The notes beneath the pieces are model-generated. The model searched no databases. It had not been told where the DNA came from and was given only the letters and a program-made list of their open reading frames with translations. Below, piece by piece: positions 14,601 through 29,600 of a stretch of 64,000 nucleotides of DNA. The DNA lies in NCBI GenBank assembly GCA_003118195.1, contig BEXV01000901.1, positions 62,185-126,184 of the forward strand. The letters run 5' to 3'. Origin of the DNA: Hemicentrotus pulcherrimus (lineage: Eukaryota; Echinodermata; Echinoidea; Camarodonta; Strongylocentrotidae). Made by a program: the position numbers and the translations under genes. Numbering within the stretch: the stretch's first letter is position 1; each line of letters begins with the position of its first letter.

Positions 14601-17600
14601 CCTTTCTCGTATCAATACAACACGCCTTTCAATAAACGTAGATGCTCTACGACTCTTAGGAACAGAGTTTCTCGATAGTGGGAACGTATCGGATGTTAAT
14701 TGGGAAGCCGTGGTTGAAATAATCAATTTGAACCTTCCCGAAGGATTTCCGATGATCCGATGGGAAATCGAAGGAACGTACTTACCTTTCTTGGATTGGA
14801 GTACGATGAACGTAACTGCAATGAATTTGGAAAATATCGAATGGTTCAATATGTCAGCGCTCCCTGAATTTATCAGGGAACTGACACTTTTCTTTCTTTC
14901 AACAGACATGGAAGTTATAAGAGCCGACGATATACTGCATATACTACCCATTCCAGATGGTATTAGAGACATGGTCACATTGGCAATGAATTTCAACTGG
15001 AACATGCTGAACATGACGGGAATGAATAATATGCCAGTACCTAGTACAAGTTCTGATTTGATCGCAATAGTCTCTCGAATTTTGCGTCAGAATCCCATCG
15101 ACTGGAGTCTTCTCCGAAACTACACTGACCTGGACTTGATGAACATGTACAACACGAGTTTGACAGATATGCCAATACCAAATGCACTGCGTCCTTTCCT
15201 TTCCGGCTGGAGTGATTTTAACATGACTGATATTCCTTACGTCGAGTTACTCCGACCTTATCTCGAAAGCTTGATGAATATAGATTGGGAGAGCTTTGAT
15301 GGCAACAGCACAGATTTCAGAAATATGAGTCTACCAGATTCCTTCCGAAACATTCTAGAATTTATAGTTTCAACAGACTGGGAAAACCTTGACGCTACGG
15401 TTCTTGAAAGCATCATGCCAGCATCGGTCCAAAACATTATGTTCATTGCAAGACACCTGGACATGACTTATCTTGAATTGATAGAGTTCTCGTTGCCTAT
15501 ATTACCATTGCCAGAGTATGTAAAGTACTGGATAGAGATGGCAATCAATTTCGACATGCAAGACATTGATGTTAATCAAATGAATATGACCGCTGTTCTT
15601 CCCGACGAATGGAGGGAATACTTAATGATGTTGATGAATATAGACTTGGAAAGCATCCGCTTGATCAATGTTACGGATTTCATCATACCTTCACAAGTTC
15701 GGGAGTTTTTCCTTTTCCTTAATGGTACGGACTGGATCAAGCATAATTCCACAGATATCCTGATGAGTCTACCGCTTCCAGATCAGGTCAAATCGGTATT
15801 GTTCGTCTTGGTTAACTCGGACTGGGACACTGTAGACCAGTCAAATATTGATGTAATCATGAATGAAATTTACTCCGTGTTGATGAATTTGGATCTGGAA
15901 CTTTTGAGAACTTTTGATTTGGATGCAATTGTTAATTTGCATGAAATGCTACAACCGTTTATCCTCATCGACTGGGAAAACTTTGACTGGACTAACGACA
16001 ACATCACAAATCTTCCCATTAATCCTGCTGCCAGCCGATTTCTGATAATGGTGATGAGGACAGATTGGGAGAATATCAACTGGGATCAGATCGACCTGTC
16101 TGCTCTCTCAATCCCAGACAAGGTCAAGAGTTTTATATTTACCATGACAAAAATGCGATGGGATGCAGCCAATTGGACTGAAATGGTGGAAAATTTGCCA
16201 ATTCCTCAGGGTAATAGGGATTTCCTCCTAATGCTGATGGATGCAGAAATCCAGGAATATATCTTTGATTTGTTAAATAAACTTATGATGATGAACTGGG
16301 AGAACTTTGATTGGATAAATTTCATGCCTGACATGGAAATGAAAGGGTTTGACTGGGCGATGATCCTAGATGTTCTAAATCTACCCATTTCAGAGGATTT
16401 TAAGAATGTATTATTGGTGATGTTCACCTCGAGCAGAGAGGACTGGGATCTGTCAAATCTTGATACATCAATGTTTCCCGATCAACTGTCCGAATTTCTT
16501 TACCTCCTTGAAAGTATGGATTGGGAAAACATTGACCTCATGCAAGCAGTAGACCTCACGAACCTGCCCATACCTGATCAGATCAAAGACATGCTCATGA
16601 TGATGGCACAGATTGACTGGGAGAGTTTTGACTGGATGAACATTGACTTTACAGTGATAAGGGAACTCCTGGGAGGATTGATGAACATGGACATGGGAAA
16701 TGTCGAATGGTCTGAGGTCATTGATCTTTCTGGTTTACCAATATCTGATCAAATGCGAATGTATCTGGAGATGCTGATCACATTAGACTGGGAAAACGTT
16801 GAATGGAGTGATGTCATCGACATTTCAGGTCTTCCAGAACCCATCAAAGCACTGGTACTAAGAATGATGAGCATGGACTGGGAAAACATGGATATGACAC
16901 AGCTTTCGATGCCAGATCAGTTAAGGATGTACATCATGATGATAACCCAGTTTGATTGGGCCAATTTTGATTGGACTCAGGTTATCGACCTATCTGGACT
17001 TCCTATCCCAGATCAAATGAAATTGGTCCTTGAAATGCTCATGACTATGGATTGGAATAACATGAGTTGGGAACAAATTGATCTGTCAATGATTCCTATG
17101 TCCGATCAAGTTAGAGAGGTTCTCGAGTTGATGATGCTTGTTGACTGGCAAATTGTTGACTGGGCACAAGTGATTGACCTGTCTGGTCTTCCATTTTCAG
17201 ACAATACTAAGTTGTTCCTCGAAGAGTTAATGAGGATGGACTGGGAAAACCCTGACTGGAGTGAAATGGACTTTTCGAGACTACCGCTGTCTGAAGAGAT
17301 GAGAGATATGCTTCAAATGATGTTGACCGTGGACTGGAATGAGTTTGATTGGACTCAAGTTATTGATCTTTCTGGACTTCCCATCTCTGATCAAATGAAG
17401 CTTGCCATTCACTGGATGATGAATATGGACTGGGCAAGCAATGATTGGATGGGCATGGATAGTATGATGGAGCGTGCCATGGCTTTTTTACATAGATTAG
17501 ACTCAATTGTTTCTGATCTACTTCACCGCATTTTCTATGACATGTACAACAAGATCTTAAAGTTTCTGTTTAGGCTAGACTTACCTTTTCTCCCTGATCT

Positions 17601-20600
17601 ACCACGTCCTCGACCACCTCCAATTTCTGGTGATAGTATTACGTATGTCTGTAAGAGAGGTTTCGAGCTAATTGGATCATCTGTACTAACCTGTACGAAT
17701 GACGGTTCGTGGAGCAGTTTGCCTCCTGATTGTGAGAGTAAGTACTCTTTGAAATAACAAATTTCTTAAATAGTACTGTTTCGTACATGGTATTTATTTG
17801 ACATGATGAACATTTGTATGATCACTTATAATCGAGCGAATTTTTGTAATACTGATTGAAAAAAAAAATTGATGTGCAACCAAAATAATACAGAAATGAA
17901 ATACGTAAAAATCGACCAATTAGATATGCGTGTTTTTTAATGATATATATACAAATTTGCACTATTTAATATTTTCTGTTTTTATGGATTTTATTGTATT
18001 TTTTTTTTCTTTTTTGGTTTGGCTTTAGGACTTTCTAAAATCATTTTCTTTGGCTCTTTCTTTTTAAGGAATAAGGCCAACACAACCCCCTCGTCCTACT
18101 GAACGGCCCAGACCAACTGGAAGGCCTACACCCTCAATACCTTCAAGGACGACTATATTTGAATTTACAACAAATGAAGCAAGCACAACCCCAAATAACA
18201 GAGCAACATCTGAATCCTCAACACCCACAGAACGGCTGCGTCCAACTGAAAGACCAAGGCCTTCAGAAGCTCCGAGATCAACTACTTTCGAATATACAAC
18301 AGAAGCAGAAGAAACAACTCAAAATGACAGACCAACATCTAAATCCTCCCAAACGACTGAAATATCCACTACAGAAAGAGATCAAGGAACTACCATTGAT
18401 GATGAAGTGACTACTCCAAGATCGGATCTACAAACTACGTCAGAGGCAGCAACGAGTATAGTGGTTACAACCGAGGAAGCTTCGTCTGCACCGACAACAC
18501 CTGCAGATCCATGTTCTTCGAATCCTTGTGTTTCAGATGTCAACGCAGATTGCGTCTCATTGGGTGACACATACGAATGCCAGTGCCAGGCAGGATACGC
18601 TAGGGACTCAAACAATACGTGTACATGTAAGTTGGTTAGTTTGCTAGGATACTATGTGTGTTCTTGTCTATAATCAACAAGGGGACTGACAGCTTTAAGT
18701 CCTCTCCGAGGGACTTGATAATGAGGATTAATACCTTACCAAAGGCTCTAGCGCATCAACTATGTTTTGAACCTGGGACTTCCCGGTTACGAGATACTTG
18801 TTCTGCAACTGAGCTAAAGCACCTCCTCATAAAAAGCATAAAATAAAAACCTTCTAGTGTTCAGGAAAATGATTTATCATTTCACCTATTTCACCTGTAA
18901 TGCTCAGAATATTAATCACAACATAGTTGTTACAATATTTATATACACGTTTAATGTAATATATCCTCAACCAGTCAGTATTTTCATTTACTATTTTCAT
19001 TTAGTAATGATGATACCTTTAAATCATAGTGAATATATGATAGACCTATTATTTTATTTTAATCCATCTTGCAGCAACCCAGCAGTTTGCAGCAATGATT
19101 CGAATCACCGAGGTAAATGGAGGAACTGCCTCCTTTACAGAAGACCTGCAGGATAAAACATCACCAGCTTTCCAGACTCTAGCTACTGACATAGAAAACA
19201 CGGTAAGCGTAGAAGAAATTATCCATCAGTGGCTGTCATAAATTTATGTAAACGTTGGTTGAAGTTTGAAAGAGTAGCTTATTCTCTTCAGTTTAGCTAA
19301 AATGTGGACATTTTATAGTACGTGTAAGAAAATGTAGGCATACAAATGATTATCGGCAATTAATAATCAGGAAAAAATGTAATCCGTTAGAGCATTTAAA
19401 GGCCGTCAATACTACTGGGCCAGAAGGGATTAGACCACACAGCGAGGTCACTGACAGGTGGCTATCTCATTAAATCAGCTCTCAACCAACATAAGAAAAA
19501 GAGGATCATGGGGGACCAACAGGCACCGATTGGGGAAGTTTTCTATAATTAGAGGGGCAAGTAGCTACAAGTAGGACAGTGGGCTTTAAGTTTATGATCG
19601 TTTTACTCTTCACTATTTTTTCATCAGTTTACCTTTAAAAAAAATAATAATAATAATAATAATAATACATAACATTTATTAGGCGCTTAATACTGATGTT
19701 TCTAAGCGCACAGTGTTCTGATTAAGAGAAGACTATAACCCGTTGAATTAAATTAGAAGAAAAAGCAAAAATACAAAAGTAACATAGATAAGGTAAGAAA
19801 AACAGTGGCAATCAACTAAATAAAGACAAATATGGTGCGCACCTCCATTGACCGACGCACAACTGCAATTTACAATTTGAAAAGATAGGTTTTGAGTAGA
19901 GATTTGAATTGAGATACAGAGGGGGCGCAGTGAATAAAGGCGGGCAGTTTGTTCCAGAGAGCGGGGGCAATAACTGAAAAGGCGCGGTCACCATACCGGG
20001 TGTTAGTGCGGGGTCCGTTTGCCTGTGGCTGTTTGTGTGTTTTATCAATTGACGCATCTGCCTCTTTTAATCATTTATTATCAAGAGCCAATATTCAAGT
20101 ACAAGTACTTACATGTACAAGTACTTACATGTATAATGATTATCGTATGTCTTCACCTTTTCATAGCTGGACATGATTTACTTGATGAGCTCTCTTGCTG
20201 ATTCGTATCTTGGAGCCACAGTCAACGGTTTCTCGAACGGCTCTATCGTTGTGGATTACACCGTCAAATTCAGGGACGAGGAAACCACCATACCAACGAA
20301 TACGACGACCAACACAACGATGCCGACATCGATTGATTCCACAACCGTTGTCTTAGCGTTCACAGAGTCGTTGAAGATGGCGATGGAAACGGGTACTGTC
20401 AATGTCAGTATCGATGAGTCATCTGTGATGGTTACTGGTGAGTGCAGATTGATGCGGTTCGTTTTGTCAGTCATCAATCCCCATCAGTGTGGAAGGAGTC
20501 GAGACCAGGACTTGATGGGGAGAACGGTTTTTCCAGGTCTAGGTCTTGAAAATTGTGGCCTACCACATTTATGCTTTCTTGAAATTAACATTGTCACTAT

Positions 20601-23600
20601 CGTTAGTAGTCCAAATCAAAAATAATGTGACGACCTGTTATCCTTTATTATAACAAGTCTAGAATTTGCTCACTTGTGCATTATCATACTAGTCCAAATA
20701 CACTGATATTCCTAAGGTAATATTCAATCCTATCTCAGTGGTAAATTTGTTTGTTAAACTGTTCTCAGTGAGAAAGAAAAACAAGTTTTTTTAAAATAAA
20801 TTTTATTAGATCTGGATGAATGTGCCTCACGCGATGACAATGACTGTGATGACGATGCTGTCTGCATTAACACTGAGGGGTCGTTTAACTGCCGTTGTCG
20901 TGAAGGATTCATCGATCTTTCACTAAACATCCGCCAACCCGGAAGAACTTGTTCTCGTAAGTAGCAGTTCATGAGATGCCCATTGAAAATTTTAGTGATT
21001 TTATTTATTATAGATGCCAGGACAATACTATAGTCTTCTCAGTTCTGCTGATGGCTCCTGATTTTTGCAAGGACTGACTTAAATAACCAATGATATCTGT
21101 TATCAACCATCTAGATAAACATTATTTACACGTACTTGGTATATAAACGGATTCGAGATTGTGGTTTGTAGGCTTGAAGATACTATTTTCTTCTCTTTTA
21201 CGTAGTGCCAAGCACGATGCCACCACCTCCGTCTAACCCCTGTACCAGAAACCCATGTGCCTATGCTCGGGCAGAATGCATCGTTGTTGGCAGATTCTTC
21301 AAGTGCGTTTGCCGACCTGGATTTGCTTTCAACCCCGATGGTGTCTGCAAATGTAAGTTTAAATTGATTGCACATAAATATGCGAACATCATTATATAAG
21401 GAAGGTATTACGCAGTCTAAATTATTTGGTGCCACTTATGGATAGACGTCTTTGCATTCGGTCGAAACTTCAATGGACTGCCAAAGCACTGTGTTACAAT
21501 ACATTTCTAAAAGGTGTCGCGTATGCAACAATGGACAGTTCCAAACAAATATCGTCCAATTTGTAAAAGTACACCGTCGTCAAAGTTCATGTATTCGGAA
21601 ACGCTCATCATGGTAATGTTTTCTCTAACTTTTATCGTGTCAGAGTTTAAGAAAATAATACAATTTATATATTTGATAGAAGAATGTTATAGAAAAGCTA
21701 TTGCGCATGTTATCCTCTACATCATACATGTGTTTGTTTTTTTCATAGTAACCTGTGGTCCTTTCCCCTATCCACCACGATATGGATACGCCATCCTGTA
21801 CGACAACCGCCCACCGGGCATGGAGGCACCGACGACTCCAAGTGGAATGAAAGGAAACGAGTCCACACCTGGCTGGGAATGGCCTGTCACGAGAGATCTC
21901 TTCGGAGATGAATTCACTACGGCGTCCAATGACTTGTGGACGGACGAGATCAATTGGTCTGGTAACATCGGTGATGTAGCGTCTCATATTGGAAGTCTGA
22001 ATTTCCCAAACTTTGGAGTTGGAAACCCATTTGAGGAAACAACCGGTTTGGAAGGAGCAACGACAGATTCGGGAAATGGCGGTTTCTTTGGTGGCCTACC
22101 AAATGTCGACTTGCCTAATGTGGACATACCCAACGTCGACATACCCAATATCGGTATACCAGCAGTTAGTATCCCTAACACGGGAGCAACGGAGGTTATG
22201 CAACAAATCTTGGACATTGTGATGGGTATTGATTGGCAGAATACTGATTTCGAAGTACTTCGTAGAATAATCGAGACAGTTCTTGAACTCGTCACTAACA
22301 CAATATCGGGAGACAGTGAACACTCCGTCATAGATTGGATGAATATGAATACAACTGTTTTAACTGGTATGATTCCAACTATTGATAACCGTACGCTAAA
22401 TCTTATTACCGTGGTCGGAAGAGAGATTATAGTCAATATGAACCGGTCTGAGGTGAACTGGGAAGCATCTATAGCTGCATTGAACTCACTTCTTCCTCAA
22501 GGTTTACCCAGAATCCAGTTGTCAACGGATGGGAGTTCCGGTGTCATACTTGACTGGAGTAGCTTTAATATGACATCACTACCTTTGCCAGATAACTTCA
22601 GACAGGCAATCACAATGGTCATGGATTGGCAGAATACCAACTGGAGTCACATCAATGCGATTCCAGAATTCATCAGGGTACTGATCGAACTCTTCCTAAC
22701 AACAGACATGGAAAATATAGGAGCCGACGATATACTGGCTATACTACCCATTCCAGATGGTATTAGAGAGATGATCACAATTGCAATGAATTTTGACTGG
22801 GACAGGCTAAACATGACGGGAATCAATGATACGCCCGTACCTTCCTCAGCAGTTGACTTGATCGCTATAGTCACTCGTATTTTGCGTCAGAATCCCATCA
22901 AATGGAGTCTCCTCCGAAACTACACTGGCCTGGACTTGATGAACATGTATAACATGAGTTTGACAAATATGCCAATACCAAATGCACTACGTCCTTTCCT
23001 TTCTGGCTGGAGTGATTTTAACATGACTGATATTCCTTACGTCGAGTTACTCCGACCTTATCTCGAAAGCTTGATGAATATGGATTGGGAGAACTTTGAG
23101 GGCAACAGCACAGATTTCAGAAATATGAGCCTACCCGATACCTTCAGAAACATTCTAGAATTCCTAATTTCAACAGACTGGGAAAACTTTGACACTACGG
23201 TTCTTGAAAGCATCATGCCAGAATCAGTCCAAAACATTCTGTTCATTGCTCGACACCTGGACATGACTTATCTTGAATTGATAGAGTTCTCGTTGCCTAT
23301 ATTACCATTGCCAGAGTATGTAAAGTCCTGGATAGAGATGGCAATCAATTTTGACATGCAAGACGTCGATTTTAATCAAATGAATATGACCGCTGTTCTT
23401 CCCGACGAATGGAGGGAATACTTAATGATGTTGATGAATATAGAATTGGAAAGCATCCGCTTGAGCAATGTTACGGATTTCTTAATGCCTTCGCAAGTTC
23501 GGGAGTTTCTCCTTGTTCTAAATGGTACAGATTGGTCGGGTATTGATATAGACAGAATACTGTCCCTGATGATGAACATGGGCTGGGAGCTTCCCGATGG

Positions 23601-26600
23601 ATTCGACTTCTTAAAAATATTAAATCAGTCGATACCGCAGAACGTTCAAGAAATGCTACAACCATTTATCCTCATTGACTGGGAAAACTTTTACTGGACA
23701 AACGACAACATCACAAATCTTCCCATTAATCCTGCTGCCAGTCGATTTCTGATAATGGTGATGAGGACAGATTGGGAGAATATTAACTGGGACCAGATTG
23801 ATCTTTCTGCTCTCTCGATCCCAGACGAGGTTAAGAGTGTTATATTTACCATGGCAAATTTGCGGTGGGATGCAGCCAATTGGACTGAAATGGTGGAAAA
23901 TTTGCCAATTCCTCAGGATGATAGGGATTTCCTCCTAATGCTGATGGATGCTGAAATCCAGGAATATATCTTTGATTTGTTAAATCAACTTATAATGATG
24001 GACTGGGAGAACTTTGATTGGATAAATGTCATGCCTGACATGGAAATGAAAGAGTTTGACTGGGCGATGATCCTAGATGTTCTAAATCTACCAATTTCAG
24101 AAGATTTAAAGAATGTTTTATTGGTGATGTTCACTTCGAGCAGAGAGGACTGGGATATGTCAAATCTGGACACTTCAATGTTGCCCGATCAATTGTCCGA
24201 ATTCCTTTACCTCCTTGAAAGTATGGATTGGGAAAACATTGACCTCATGCAAGCAGTAGACCTCACGAACCTGCCCATACCTGATCAGATCAAAGACATG
24301 CTCATGATGATGGCACAGATTGACTGGGAGAGTTTTGACTGGATGAACATTGACTTTACAGTGATTAGGGAGCTCCTGGGAGGATTGATGAACATGAACA
24401 TGGGAAATGTCGAATGGTCTGAGGTCATTGATCTTTCTGGTTTACCAATATCTGATCAAATGCGAATGTATCTGGAGATGTTGATCACATTAGACTGGGA
24501 AAACGTTGAATGGAGTGATGTCATCGACATTTCAGGTCTTCCAGAACCCATCAAAGCACTGGTACTAAGAATGATGAGCATGGACTGGCAAAACATGGAT
24601 ATGGCGGAGCTTCCGATGCCAGATCAGTTAAGGATGTACATCATGATGATAACCCAGTTTGATTGGGCCAATTTTGATTGGACTCAGGTTATCGACCTAT
24701 CTGGACTTCCTATCCCAGATCAAATGAAATTGTTCCTTGAAATGCTCATGACTATGGACTGGAACAACATGAGTTGGGAACAACTTGATCTGTCAATGAT
24801 TCCTATGTCCGATCAAGTTAGAGAGGTTCTTGAGTTGATGATGCTTCTTGACTGGCAATCTTTTGACTGGACACAAGTGATTGACCTGTCTGGTCTTCCA
24901 TTTTCAGACAATACTAAGTTGTTCCTCGAAGAGTTGATGATGATGGACTGGGAAAATCCTGATTGGAGTGAAATGGACTTTTCGAGACTACCGCTGTCTG
25001 AAGAGATGAGGGATATGCTTCAAATGATGTTGACCATGGACTGGAATGAGTTTGATTGGACTCCAGTTATTGATCTTTCTGGACTACCCATCTCTGATCA
25101 AATGAAGCTTGCCATTCACTGGATGATGAGAATGGATTGGGCAAACACTGATTGGATGGACATGTCTGCTTTGCCGATGTCGCAACATGTTATTGATCTC
25201 ATCCATTTCATGAATGGTATTGATTGGGAAAACTTCGACTGGACCACCGTCATTGACCTCTCCGGACTACCTTTACCAAAACCACTCAAACCAATCATGG
25301 ATAAATTGTGGGCGTTTAGTACTGCGGTGGATGCACTTGTACATGAAACATACTGGAAGTTCATCCACTTCCTAGAGTCGCTAGATTTGCCTTTCCTACC
25401 TACATTATCTCGACCAAGACCTCTTGAATTTGTAGGAGACAGTGTGAAGTACATCTGTAAGGATGGCTTTAAACTGATTGGAATGCCGGTCTTGAGGTGT
25501 ACAGCTGATGGGTCCTTCAGTGGCATGCGACCGATGTGTATGAGTAAGTAAATGCAACTTCAAAAGAAATAATATATGATCCCCTAAGAAATTGTTACAG
25601 TTTGCTCGTAGATAATTAAGACAGTCATTTGCAGATTCCATTCAGCTGTCAGACCTTGGGATGTCCTTTCCAATGTTTGATTTGATTTTCTTGTATTAAT
25701 CGATGTCTGTCTGACTTATTTCACATAATTTGCCGGATGGCTTTGTAATATACTAAATTATACCATGCAAGTTTTGCAAGAAACGATAAGTCATACGGAC
25801 TAGAACCTTTTTTTATATAAATTACCATAAAGTGTTTTTCAAAATATACTTGGATATGGATGATATTAAAGTCTTAGGTTTCATATTTTCTTGATTAAAG
25901 ACTTTTATAAAACTCACTTCTTTCCTTATCTCTTTTCCAGGAATAAGGCCAACAGAACCACCTCGTCCAACTGAACGGCCTAGACCAACAATACGGCCTC
26001 GTCCAACTGAAAGGCCTACACCCTCAGAACCTTCAAGGACGACTCTTTTCGAATTTACAACAATGGAAGAAAGCACAACCACAAATAACAGAGCAACATC
26101 TTCACCCTTCCAAACACCTAAAGAATTTACAACAGAAGTAGAACAAACAACTCAAAATGACAGAGCAACGTCTACAAACTCCCAAACACCTGAAGAATCT
26201 ACTACAGAAAGATATCAAGGAACTACCATTGATGATGAAGTTACGACTCCAAGATTGGATCTACAAACTACGTCAGAGGCAGCAACAAGTAAGATGGTTA
26301 CAACCAAGGAAGCTTCACCTGCACCGACAACACCTGCAAATCCATGTTCTTCGAATCCTTGTGTTTCAGATGTCAACGCAGATTGCGTCTCATTGGGTGA
26401 CACATACGAGTGCCAGTGCCAGGCAGGATACACTCGGGATTCAAACGAAACATGTACATGTAAGTAGAGAACTTATTTCCCTTTATGATGCTCAAACTTG
26501 TCCATGCTTAAAATAACTCACAAAAAGAGTGTTAGAATATTGTACGCGTTTGGAGAACACTGTGAAGCTTTTTTTTTCTTCTTAGACGCGATTGCATCGT

Positions 26601-29600
26601 TACCTTTACAATAATCATAGGATTATCGAGGTAGCTTTGACCCAAGCGCTCGATGTACATGAGCTAATGTGATGTTAATTGAAAACATTATTGGCACACT
26701 TTGCATTTCCCTTTTGGACGATGTCACTCTCCCATGTCAGCGCCCACCAATGACGAGTTCTATGTCAGCAAACGACGCACAGTGGGCCAAAGTGCCCCAA
26801 ACTCATTTTTGGTGATTTATTTTTTTTTCAATTTTTGTTCTTGCCCAGTTGAAACGTAATACATTGAGGACTACCTCAGTAAAATATTTATTTCCGGTAA
26901 GCGCAATAAGGGTATAAATTTATTTACAGCAAAATTCTACATATTCACAGTTTTAGTGCAAAAGTGACTTATTCTACAAATCTTTCAATTTAACATGAAG
27001 TTCTCAAGACATTGATATCAAATTACTCTCACATATTCCTGATAGTTCATTTTGTTGCATGACAGGGTTAAAATTAATAGAAACACAATCTTAATGATAA
27101 TAGGCTAATAAGGCACTGAAAAATGGACTAATTATCCATATTTGTTATAATTCCAGAGAAAATGTTTAGATGTCTGCAGAGTACCGCTTAAATTATTAAT
27201 ACCACCATTTTGTCTGATGTCTAAGCTTTACGTTGATACCAAATTTGGCTGCCCGATATTGCCCGTTGTTATGTTAGAGCCGATTTCCCTTGCCACATTG
27301 CCCCGAAAAATGTGTGTTTTGGGGGTCCGCGGCTAGATCATGAAGGATTCGCGTTCATCAATCACAGCGCGTGCATAGGGGCGCGTGACACTTGATCTGA
27401 CACCGCGGACCAAAATAAACACATTTTTCGGGGCAATGTTGCAAGGAAATGACTCTAACATAATAACGGGCACAATCGGGCAGCCAAATCTGGTATCAAC
27501 TTAGAGCTTAGACATCAGAGAAAATGTTGGTAATAACATTTGAGCGAAAATCCCTGGAAATCCAAACATTTCCTCTGGATTTATGACAAATGAATCCCCG
27601 TAAATTAGTTTTGGCGCAGTTTGGTTCCTCCCCCCCCCNTGTGATGTTAATTGAAAACATTATTGGCACACTTTGCATTTCCCTTTTGGACGATGTCACT
27701 CTCCCATGTCAGCGCCCACCAATGACGAGTTCTACGTCAGCAAACGACGCCTCGTCTGCAACGGCCAATACTTTATCTTACATATACTTTTTTCATCAAG
27801 AACGATATCGCAAGACAATTAAATTGATAAAAATGTACCGATTCTTCCAACAAAAACACCTTGCAGCAACCCAGCAGTTTGCAGCAATGATTCGAATCAC
27901 CGAGGTAAATGGAGGAACTGCCTCCTTTACAGAAGACCTACAGGATACAACATCACCAGCTTTCCAGACTCTAGCCGCTGACGTAGAGAATACGGTGAGT
28001 AGGGAATGTCTTCTCTGTAAGTTTCTGTCATTCGTAGAAATTAAAGGTTAACATAATAGCCTACTTTCAAGCCCATGTAGCTTTAGGTCATTTTAAAGTA
28101 TTTTTAGGAAATCCATCAATGATATCGAAACCAAATTAACAGCATAAAAATCTGAAATTCTGTACTGTTTTTTAATTTATTTTTATTATTATTATAATTA
28201 TCATGTTTAAATTGCTTATACGTTTACTGTGTTATATAATAGTAAATGTTTTTCAGACGGATCGTAATCCTTTGCCTCGAGTGGTTTTTTGCCAGTTTAT
28301 TTACAGACACAAGAGTTTGTATTAAAATACAAGCACTTATACTGATTAACGTGTGTCTTCATCTATTGATAGCTGGACATGATTTACCTGATGAGCTCTC
28401 TTGCGAATGTGTACCTTGGAGCCACAGTCAACGGTTTCTCGAATGGCTCTATCGTTGTGGATTACACCGTCAAATTCAGGGACGAGGAAACCACCATCCC
28501 AACGAATACGACTAACAACACAACGATGCCGTCAATGATTGATTCCACAACCGTTGTAGCAGCGTTCACAGAGTCGTTGAAGATAGCGATGGAAACGGGT
28601 ACTGTCAATGTCAGTATCGAAGAGTCATCTGTGATGGTTACTGGTGAGTGCAGATTGATGCGGTTTGTATGATCAGTCATCAATCCCCATCAGTGTAGAA
28701 GGAGTCGAGACCAGGATTTCAAGAGGAGACCGGTTTTTCCAGGTCTAGGTCTTGAAAATTGAGGACTACCACATTTATGCTATCTTAAGATTAACATTGT
28801 CTCTATCGAAAGTGGTTTCCAACAAAACAATGGGGACATATTACAAGTTTAGAATGAAAGGACGGTATTAAACTTAACTTTCAACATATTTCAGTCACTC
28901 ATGCATTTTCATTTATGTCCACCTGGTAGAACAAGTACATTTTGACATACTGATGTTCGTAAAATAATTCTCAATCCTATTTGAATATAAAATTAAGGGA
29001 TTTCAAACTGTTTTCACCAAGAAAGATTATTGTATTCATTAGATCTGGATGAATGTAACTCCCGAGATGACAATAACTGTGATGACAATGCTGATTGCAT
29101 AAATACTGAAGGATCGTTCACATGTCGCTGTCGTGAAGGTTTCATCGATATTTCACTTAACAACCGTGATCAACCAGGCAGAAGATGTTCTCGTAAGTAT
29201 TCATTTTGTAAGATGGCGGACAATATTACATATTGTCGTGATTCAATGATGCAACAACAAAAAATATTGTTGTTAATACCATGTCTATTAATGAATTGAA
29301 TAAAGGAGCTCTGTCCGACATAGCTGTTCCGGTGACAATTGCTGCAGGATTTATTTCATGAAATANNNNNNNNNNNNNNNNNNNNNNNNNNNNNNNNNNN
29401 NNNNNNNNNNNNNNNNNNNNNNNNNNNNNNNNNNNNNNNNNNNNNNNNNNNNNNNNNNNNNNNNNNNNNNNNNNNNNNNNNNNNNNNNNNNNNNNNNNNN
29501 GCTGATTGCATAAATACTGAAGGATCGTTCACATGTCGCTGTCGTGAAGGTTTCATCGATATTTCACTTAACAACCGTGATCAACCAGGCAGAAGATGTT

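Noticed and set aside
21514..21748. ORF start with Met at 21514 (and 31219) as the true start of a separate protein
   Set aside because: It is an open stretch of intron running into the giant exon. The acceptor at 21747-21748, the phase-1 join and the CCP cysteine place the exon start at 21749.
21640..21987. Minus-strand ORFs of 115-150 codons opposite giant exons 2 and 3 (also 31345-32141, 25116-25526, 34821-35231)
   Set aside because: They are shadows of the same composition in duplicated exons, so their conservation reflects the sense strand.
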